64,000 nucleotides of DNA from Streptococcus sp. S1 (GTDB taxonomy: Bacteria; Bacillota; Bacilli; Lactobacillales; Streptococcaceae): assembly GCF_034137685.1 (NCBI RefSeq), contig NZ_CP139418.1, positions 1,515,001-1,579,000 of the forward strand, in the 5' to 3' direction. The first letter of the stretch is position 1. Each line of letters begins with the position of its first letter. Both the position numbers and the translations under genes were made by a program. Of this stretch, positions 55,958 through 64,000 are shown piece after piece. The notes beneath the pieces were generated by a model that was given only the letters and a program-made list of their open reading frames with translations, did not search any database and had not been told where the DNA came from.

Positions 55958-58117
55958 GTGAAAAAAATTACGAATTCGATACTCAATTTCATGAGTACCA
56001 GACTAGGATTTGTCTTGACCCTTCTGCTGCTCTACTGGTTCAAAACCATGTGGGCCTATTCAGTTGATTTTAATTTAGACATTCAGGGACCGTATCAGAT
56101 TTTTCTAGCAGTGATCAACCCATTGCCGATCAGTCTGCTCTTCATCGGTCTAGCACTCTATATCAAACGAACCAAGCTCTTTTATAGTTTGGCCTTTGGG
56201 ATCTATCTTCTCTTATTTATTTGGTTGATTTCCAACTCCATCTATTATCGAGAGTTTACAGACTTTGTAACGGTTAATACCATGTTGGCTTCTAGCAAGG
56301 TTTCTGCTGGTTTAGGAGCCGCGGCTCTAGAATTGTTCCGCCCTTGGGATGTGATTTACATTCTAGATTTCCCGATTCTCGCTTTTTTCTTCTTTAAGAA
56401 ATGGATTCGAATGGACAATCGTCCCTTCAATAAACGAGCTAGTTTTGCGGTTACCTCTTTATCTGCCATGCTCTTTTCGGCCAACCTTTTCCTTGCAGAA
56501 ATTGACCGACCTGAGCTTTTGACTCGTGGGTTCTCAAACTACTATGTCGTCCGTGCCTTAGGCTTACCAGCCTTTCTGGGTTACAGCGCTAATCAGACCT
56601 ATGCTGCCAACAAAGAGCGTTCCAAAGCCTCCGAAGAAGATTTAAAACCGGTTGAAGAATATATCCAACAGCATTATGCCAAGCCTAATCCTGAGTACTT
56701 TGGAATGGCTAAAGGCCGTAATGTCATCTACATTCACCTGGAAAGTTTCCAACAATTCTTGATCGATTACAAGTTGAAAGTAGATGATAAAGAATATGAA
56801 GTAACACCTTTCTTAAATTCACTTTACCACTCAAAGGAAACCTTTTCCTTTTCAAATGTCTTTAACCAAGTCAAGGCAGGGAAAACGTCCGATGCTGAGA
56901 CCATGATTGAAACAGGCCTCTTCGGACTCAACCAAGGTTCCTTTATGGTGAACTATGGTGGAACCAATACCCAACAGGCTGCACCATTTATTCTTTCAAA
57001 AAATGGTTACAACTCGAGCGCTGTTTTCCACGGGAATGCTGGAAGTTTCTGGAACCGAAATACAGCCTATAAACAATGGGGCTACAATTATTTCTTTGAT
57101 GCCAGCTACTTCACCAAACAAAACAGCAGTAATTCTTTCCAATATGGTCTCAATGACAAATACATGCTCAAAGATTCCATCAAATACCTTGAAAGATTGC
57201 AACAACCTTTCTATACGAAGTTCATTACAGTTTCCAACCACTATCCTTATACAACCAGCTTGTCAGGAGATGATCTTGGCTTCCCTTTAGCTAAGACACA
57301 GGACGAAACCATCAATGGCTATTTTGCGACCGCTAACTACCTAGATTCTTCGATCAAGGCCTTCTTTGATTACCTGAAAGAATCTGGTCTTTACAAAAAT
57401 TCCATCATCGTCCTCTACGGAGACCACTACGGAATTTCAAACTCTCGCAACCCAGCTCTCGCTCCACTACTTGGCAAGAACTCTGAAACGTGGTCAAGCT
57501 ATGACAATGCCATGTTGCAACGAGTGCCATATATGGTAGTCATTCCAGGTATGGATAAAGGAGGAATCATTGATACCTTTGGTGGCGAAATTGATATGCT
57601 CCCAACCTTGGAACACTTGCTGGGTATTGAGTCCAACAAATTCCTCCAGGTTGGTCAAGATATGCTCTCACCAGATCATGATCAAATCGTAGCCTTCCGA
57701 TCCGCTAACTACTTTGTAACTCCAGAGTATACGAGTTACAGTGGTCGGACCTATTACACAAAAACAGGTGAGGAAATCACCAACCCAGATGAAAATACCA
57801 AGGAACAACTGGATAAAATCCGAGAAGCTGCTAACCTTCAATTGAGGATTAGCGATAGCATCCAAACGGGTGATCTCCTTCGCTTCTTCAAGGGCAATGA
57901 TCTTGGAAAAGTCAATCCAGAAGATTATTCCTACACCAATTCCTTCAAGGCATTGAAGAAGATTGAAAAGGAAAAAGGTGACAAATCAACCAGCCTTTAT
58001 CATCAACGTGGCAACCAGTCCACCGTTGATCTCTTCAAGGCACCAACTTATAAAGAATTGCACCCAGAAGACGATAGTTCTTCCTCAACAGAGACCAGTA
58101 GCAGTTCTTCTAAATAA
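55958..58117 (+). CDS. ltaS: Lipoteichoic acid synthase
   Basis: The 719-aa protein has five N-terminal membrane helices (to about residue 180) and an extracellular sulfatase-like domain. It uses phosphatidylglycerol to polymerise glycerol phosphate, or the streptococcal equivalent. The metal site is HLESFQ (E262) and the catalytic Thr lies in GKTSDAE (T310); later FHGNAGSFWNR and YGDHYG. The C-terminus is a Ser-rich tail (after residue 700). GTG start at 55958 with AAGGAAG upstream. A TATACT box lies near 55906. Own terminator at 58122. Confidence 0.93.
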   Translation: MKKITNSILNFMSTRLGFVLTLLLLYWFKTMWAYSVDFNLDIQGPYQIFLAVINPLPISLLFIGLALYIKRTKLFYSLAFGIYLLLFIWLISNSIYYREFTDFVTVNTMLASSKVSAGLGAAALELFRPWDVIYILDFPILAFFFFKKWIRMDNRPFNKRASFAVTSLSAMLFSANLFLAEIDRPELLTRGFSNYYVVRALGLPAFLGYSANQTYAANKERSKASEEDLKPVEEYIQQHYAKPNPEYFGMAKGRNVIYIHLESFQQFLIDYKLKVDDKEYEVTPFLNSLYHSKETFSFSNVFNQVKAGKTSDAETMIETGLFGLNQGSFMVNYGGTNTQQAAPFILSKNGYNSSAVFHGNAGSFWNRNTAYKQWGYNYFFDASYFTKQNSSNSFQYGLNDKYMLKDSIKYLERLQQPFYTKFITVSNHYPYTTSLSGDDLGFPLAKTQDETINGYFATANYLDSSIKAFFDYLKESGLYKNSIIVLYGDHYGISNSRNPALAPLLGKNSETWSSYDNAMLQRVPYMVVIPGMDKGGIIDTFGGEIDMLPTLEHLLGIESNKFLQVGQDMLSPDHDQIVAFRSANYFVTPEYTSYSGRTYYTKTGEEITNPDENTKEQLDKIREAANLQLRISDSIQTGDLLRFFKGNDLGKVNPEDYSYTNSFKALKKIEKEKGDKSTSLYHQRGNQSTVDLFKAPTYKELHPEDDSSSSTETSSSSSK

Positions 58118-58121
58118 AAAG

Positions 58122-58156
58122 AATCCCTGAGTTTAAAAACTCAGGGATTTTGTGAT
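58122..58156. terminator. Bidirectional terminator between ltaS and pulA
   Basis: AATCCCTGAGTTT/AAACTCAGGGATT, a perfect 13-bp stem, is flanked by T-rich runs on both strands and serves the two converging genes. Confidence 0.85.
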
Positions 58157-58169
58157 TTCTTTAAAAAGA

Positions 58170-60479
58170 TTACGCTTTATCTTCATCTAGGACTTCAAAA
58201 ACAGAAGCTGTTAAATTCTCCACATAGAATGGTCGTTTATGACGACTATTCCCAACCATCAATTTCAATTTATTTGAATTTTGGAGGTAATATGGAAGTC
58301 CGCTGGCGTTGAAGATCACCAAGTACTTCTTGTTTCCTGTAAGTTCATAGATGACAAGACCACTGGTATCAGTTGCAGATTGAATAAAGATTTGTTGGTA
58401 GATTTTATCATAGCTTTCAAGCGCTAAGACAGGAAGACTTGTCTTCAAGGCGATTAAGCTTCGGATATAGGCAATTGATTCCTTGTTCTGACTGACCAGA
58501 TCCCAATTGACCTGATTCACAAAATCTGGAGCATTGTAGGAATTCATGGCCTGTTCACGATCCAAAGGGGTGATCTCACCATCAGGACCTGTCGCTACCA
58601 ATTTAGTCCTCATGAACTCTTGACCCAATTGCATAAAGGCCATGCCCTGAAAGAGCAGATTCATGGCTGTAGCCAACTCTGAGCGCTTGACCAATCCTGC
58701 TACTTCTTCATCCGGATGAAGGGTCTGAAGCAAGTCATAGAGATTATAATTGTCATGAGCCTCCACATAATTCAAGACCTGATTGGGACTTAAATAATTG
58801 CCAAGCTCTGCGCTACCTAAAGCAGCACGCGCAACGATATTCTCTGTTGATTTTCTGCTGACAAAACCACGTTTGATGGAACCATAAACCTCAGCCCCTT
58901 TAATGGCATCGCGCTCCGTATCATTAAAGAATCCAATTCTTGGCAATTGCGCTGCATTGTCTTTCTTAGCCTTGTCCTCTGGTGCGAGACCTGTTCCCAT
59001 GTCCCAACCTTCTCCGTAAAGAAGAATGCGAGGATCCAGATCGTCCATAGCCTCCCGAATAGCATTCATCGTCCTTACATCATGAATGCCCATCAAATCA
59101 AAACGGAAGCCATCGATCTGGTACTCCTTGACCCAGTGCGTGAGGGAATCAATCATGTACTTGCGGTACATTTCATGCTCACTAGCCGTTTCATTCCCGA
59201 CACCTGTCCCATTTTGGAAGCGACCATCTGGCTCCATCCGGTAATAATAATCGGGTACTGTATTTTGGAAAGGACCATGCTCGGTCGAATAGATATGATT
59301 GTAGACCACATCCATGACCACAGAAATTCCTGCCTCATGATAAGCTCGGATCATGGTTTTGAGCTCTTTCATGGTTTGTTTCGGATTGGATGGATCCGTC
59401 GAAAAGCTAGTTTCTGGTGCAGAATAATTCTGAACATCGTAGCCCCAATTGTAGGTCACCCGGCCTTCTTCGTCGTACTGTTTAAAGCGATCAGAAATGG
59501 GCTGTAGTTGCACGACATTGACTCCTAACTGACGGATATAATCAAAGGCAGTTGCATCACCATGGCTATTGACGGTTCCTTCTTGGCAAGCTCCCAGATA
59601 GGTCCCACGCAAAGACTCGTCCACACCTGAAGTCGGTGACTTGGTCAAATCCCGAAGGTGCATCTCATAGATCACTGCTTGACAAGGATTGTCCAAGCGC
59701 CAAGGAGTCGCATCGGCGCCTTTTTTAGGACCCCAATCAAACTGACGATCTGCTCTTGAAAGAATGGCAGAGCGCATCCCATCGGCTGTCGTTGCAATGC
59801 TATAAGGATCGCGCGTCACTTGAGTATGGTGTTCAAAATGCACACGATATTGATAGGCCATACCACTTAAATTTCCTAGAAAATCTAAAATCCAAACACC
59901 ATGGGTATTTTCTGGGTGGTAGCTAGACTCTTGTTTGCCGCGCGTCATCGGAATACTCTTCCAGATAGGCGCATCCAGCTCGGTTGATTGATAAAGCAAC
60001 AATTCAACTTTCTTAGCAGTAGGAGCCCACAGTTTAAAGCAATGCTCCCCTTCTTCCTCCCGATGACCGAGCCATCCTTGATACGCCCATTTAGCATCAA
60101 ACTCTCTAGGGCGCATCGCCATATCGTAGGCATGAGGCTGACGATGGCTGTATGCATGACTCGTCAAAGCAGCTTGCAAAGAATAATAGACTGTATCGTC
60201 TCCATCGAGAATCCACACTTCTCGAACATAGCCTTCTGGTAAGAGTTCGATTTCAAAATCACGGGTCTTAGTGAGCCAATCCCCTTCTTTGACCAAGACA
60301 TGGCCCCGGTTCAAGGGTTCTTCGCTCTCATAAATTAGATTTCCCTCTACTCCAAAATAATCCAACTTGGAGAATGAGACTGATTTTCCTTCTACTTGAT
60401 CCTGCCATTGCCACATATCATAGGCAAAATAATTTCCTTTTTGCTTATGAAAATGAAGCTTTACATGGTATTGTCGCAT
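58170..60479 (-). CDS. pulA: Type I pullulanase, cytoplasmic
   Basis: The 769-aa debranching enzyme has an N-terminal carbohydrate-binding or pullulanase-associated domain (residues 1-110), CBM48 (FKLWAPTAKKVELLLY, around 148-165) and a GH13_14 barrel. The pullulanase motif YNWGYD is at 343-348, nucleophile D461 in DGFRFD and acid/base E490 in LLYGEGWD. No signal peptide or LPXTG, unlike the surface SpuA/PulA, so it acts on glycogen-like or imported glucans in the cytosol. Monocistronic; GGAAAA before ATG. Confidence 0.92.
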   Translation of the reverse strand: MRQYHVKLHFHKQKGNYFAYDMWQWQDQVEGKSVSFSKLDYFGVEGNLIYESEEPLNRGHVLVKEGDWLTKTRDFEIELLPEGYVREVWILDGDDTVYYSLQAALTSHAYSHRQPHAYDMAMRPREFDAKWAYQGWLGHREEEGEHCFKLWAPTAKKVELLLYQSTELDAPIWKSIPMTRGKQESSYHPENTHGVWILDFLGNLSGMAYQYRVHFEHHTQVTRDPYSIATTADGMRSAILSRADRQFDWGPKKGADATPWRLDNPCQAVIYEMHLRDLTKSPTSGVDESLRGTYLGACQEGTVNSHGDATAFDYIRQLGVNVVQLQPISDRFKQYDEEGRVTYNWGYDVQNYSAPETSFSTDPSNPKQTMKELKTMIRAYHEAGISVVMDVVYNHIYSTEHGPFQNTVPDYYYRMEPDGRFQNGTGVGNETASEHEMYRKYMIDSLTHWVKEYQIDGFRFDLMGIHDVRTMNAIREAMDDLDPRILLYGEGWDMGTGLAPEDKAKKDNAAQLPRIGFFNDTERDAIKGAEVYGSIKRGFVSRKSTENIVARAALGSAELGNYLSPNQVLNYVEAHDNYNLYDLLQTLHPDEEVAGLVKRSELATAMNLLFQGMAFMQLGQEFMRTKLVATGPDGEITPLDREQAMNSYNAPDFVNQVNWDLVSQNKESIAYIRSLIALKTSLPVLALESYDKIYQQIFIQSATDTSGLVIYELTGNKKYLVIFNASGLPYYLQNSNKLKLMVGNSRHKRPFYVENLTASVFEVLDEDKA

Positions 60480-60557
60480 AACATTTTCCTATTTCCAATT
60501 TAATACCGAAGGAACCATCCGCTTGTAAAACACTTAATGGACTCCAACTTTTTGTTT

Positions 60558-61520
60558 TTATTCGTCAGATGTGTGAACCAAAGCATCGTTGTTGATTTCA
60601 TCAATATTTGCAAAGAATTCCAAGTGATTATGGAAGACTTCCAATTCAACCGGCGTATCTCCCCCGTATTCCCCATCTAGATTGATGCGGAATGGTTGAG
60701 CATTTTTCCCTAGCATTTCGATCGTCAACTTCTTGGTCTTGAGATATTCTACATTTTCATCGTGCACATGCTTGCCTCCATTGATGGCCTGAATCATCAA
60801 GGACAACATGTTAAAGAGCTTAGCAGTTTTTACGATAATCAAGGTAAAGTTCCCATCATCAAGCTTAGCATCTGGCGCGACACTTTCAAAACCAGCAATC
60901 GAGTTGGTAAGAGCCACGAAAATCATAGACGCTGGCCCTTCAAAGACACCATTGTCATGCTCAATCCGCACCTTACGAGCCTTGTTTCGCGGCAACATTT
61001 TAGCAGCTTCTGCCACATAGGCAAAGTAACCCAAGCGAGATTTAACACTACTTGGAACACTGAAGGTCAATTCTGTCATGGTTCCTGCTGCAGCAATGTT
61101 GATGAAATACTTACTGCCATAGGCACGACCAATATCCATCTGAATGGTTTGATTCTTTTCGATAATGCGAGCAGCCGCCACAGGATCACCCATCGGGATC
61201 TTCAAGGCACGCGCATAGTCATTGGTGGTACCGGTCGGGATAAAGGCCATCTGCGGACGATTTTCCAGACCTGCGACCCCATTGACCACTTCGTTAATCG
61301 TACCATCTCCACCAGCGGCAATGATTAAATCAAAGCCTGCTTTAGCGGCTCTTTCTGCTTCATTTTGGGCAGAAAATGGTTCTGGAGTCGTTTGATAAGC
61401 GCTGGTTTCATAGCCCACGTCTTCGAGTACGTCCAAGACTTCCGCAATATTTTTCTTGATAATTTCTTGCCCAGAGGTCGGATTATAAATTAAACGGGCT
61501 TTTTTGATTCGTTCTACCAT
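60558..61520 (-). CDS. dagK: Diacylglycerol kinase (DagK/YegS family)
   Basis: The 320-aa cytosolic lipid kinase shows ARLIYNPTSGQEIIKKNI, IIAAGGDGTINEVVNGV (GGDGT) and PTGTTNDYARALKIP. The C-terminal sandwich ends GGDTPVELEVF. It recycles diacylglycerol left by LTA synthesis, fitting the neighbour ltaS. It lies 9 bp downstream of ligA on the same strand and is probably cotranscribed. Confidence 0.92.
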   Translation of the reverse strand: MVERIKKARLIYNPTSGQEIIKKNIAEVLDVLEDVGYETSAYQTTPEPFSAQNEAERAAKAGFDLIIAAGGDGTINEVVNGVAGLENRPQMAFIPTGTTNDYARALKIPMGDPVAAARIIEKNQTIQMDIGRAYGSKYFINIAAAGTMTELTFSVPSSVKSRLGYFAYVAEAAKMLPRNKARKVRIEHDNGVFEGPASMIFVALTNSIAGFESVAPDAKLDDGNFTLIIVKTAKLFNMLSLMIQAINGGKHVHDENVEYLKTKKLTIEMLGKNAQPFRINLDGEYGGDTPVELEVFHNHLEFFANIDEINNDALVHTSDE

Positions 61521-61529
61521 AAAGATCCT

Positions 61530-63497
<1,968 letters not shown>

Positions 63498-63545
63498 TTA
63501 TCATAAAATCTTAATTTAGCCTTGAATTTACTGCATTCTTAGCAT

Positions 63546-63570
63546 TAAAAAAAGGAGCCAAAGCTCCCTT
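63546..63570 (-). terminator. Terminator of queT
   Basis: AAGGAGC pairs with GCTCCCTT, and a T-run follows on the minus strand just past the queT stop. Confidence 0.7.
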
Positions 63571-63573
63571 TTC

Positions 63574-64000
63574 TTATTTTGTAAAATCGATCCGTTTAGA
63601 AAGTTGATTGATCACAATCGCTCCAAAAATCAAGGATGCAAATTCACCCAATCCCATGGTCAACCAGTTATAGAAGAATGGTTGGCCTTGAAGGTAATAA
63701 AGTTCCAAGGCAATCGTAAACATGGAGATGGAAAAGAAAATCGAAAACAAGAAATGGTCCAAGCGAATAAGACCGTCAAACAAGAACTTGTTTTTGAAAC
63801 GACTAAATAGAATGAGTCCAAGTCCTAAGAAGACAAAGGTTGAACCTCCACCGACAAAGACATCGATCCATCCAAAACTAAATAAGTTAGCAATCATACA
63901 ACCAAGAGTCACCCCAATCAAGTACTTCTTATTGTAAAAGGCTAAGAAATTCATCATCTCCGAAACACGGAATTGATAGCCATAATAGGCCATGGCATTG
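63574..64000 (-). CDS. queT: QueT-family queuosine precursor transporter, 5' end outside window
   Basis: 142 codons of a multi-pass membrane protein are visible; the frame runs into the right edge. The N-terminal part AMAYYGYQFRVSEMMNFLAF matches the first QueT motif (YQFRVSE), and GCMIANLFSFGWIDVFVGGGS follows. QueT is the substrate-binding S component of an ECF transporter for preQ precursor salvage. A preQ1 riboswitch, common upstream of this gene, would lie outside the window. The remaining roughly 25 N-terminal residues are missing. Confidence 0.88.
   Translation of the reverse strand, partial: NAMAYYGYQFRVSEMMNFLAFYNKKYLIGVTLGCMIANLFSFGWIDVFVGGGSTFVFLGLGLILFSRFKNKFLFDGLIRLDHFLFSIFFSISMFTIALELYYLQGQPFFYNWLTMGLGEFASLIFGAIVINQLSKRIDFTK

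Noticed and set aside
58947-59507. 186-codon open frame opposite pulA
   Set aside because: Shadow of the pullulanase coding sequence; composition and lack of start signals argue against a gene.

Overview
The window comes from an oral streptococcus of the mitis/sanguinis type. Evidence: low-to-mid GC, S. pneumoniae-like gene order in several blocks (rplS / chorismate mutase / flavodoxin / pde2 / rpmE2; glpK-glpO-glpF; the complete aroD-aroE-aroB-aroC-tyrA-ylbF-aroA-aroK-pheA-psr run; ltaS, pulA, dagK, ligA), a type II-A CRISPR repeat of the streptococcal kind, CcpA cre sites, and the macrolide-efflux element MEGA. The species is not fixed by the sequence.

Layout. 1-1200: end of a membrane-protein gene, a 5'-truncated gene fragment, then what looks like the scar of a lost type II-A CRISPR-Cas locus: one 36-bp repeat, a 30-bp spacer-sized gap and a tracrRNA-like gene, with no cas gene. 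1200-6200: tRNA-Arg, rplS, a CLC-F-type fluoride exporter, chorismate mutase, flavodoxin, the c-di-AMP-pathway phosphodiesterase pde2, a small membrane protein and rpmE2. 6200-13500: acetoin reductase, a MITE-like repeat, and the glycerol genes glpF, glpO and glpK with a cre site and an Mga-like regulator.

13600-38000: a long accessory stretch of mostly small, minus-strand, poorly characterised genes. It holds ankyrin, two CbrC-family paralogues, DUF4300, Ltp-repeat, RDD, NTF2-like, YfbM and ADP-ribosylglycohydrolase proteins and several soluble acidic unknowns resembling orphan immunity proteins. Within it are a cytosolic GH13 glycosidase, a Fic toxin with a 58-aa VbhA-like antitoxin, a MerR/ABC exporter operon, and several broken genes (nuclease with one amber stop, frameshifted CPBP protease, Ltp-adjacent remnant, duplicated CPBP tail).

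38100-43100: the MEGA element. Left to right: a broken Y-family polymerase tail, a small little-finger-like protein, YolD-like and DUF5960-like genes, then msr(D) and mef(E) on the opposite strand behind a macrolide-responsive leader (peptide MTASMRLR and two attenuator hairpins). It lies just downstream of the RlmCD-type rRNA methyltransferase gene, between two imperfect 85-bp direct repeats.

43500-64000: core genome. It holds the shikimate/aromatic amino-acid operon ending in the LCP gene psr, an RlmI-like methyltransferase, ltaS, a cytoplasmic type I pullulanase, a diacylglycerol kinase-like lipid kinase, NAD-dependent DNA ligase and the truncated queT at the right edge.
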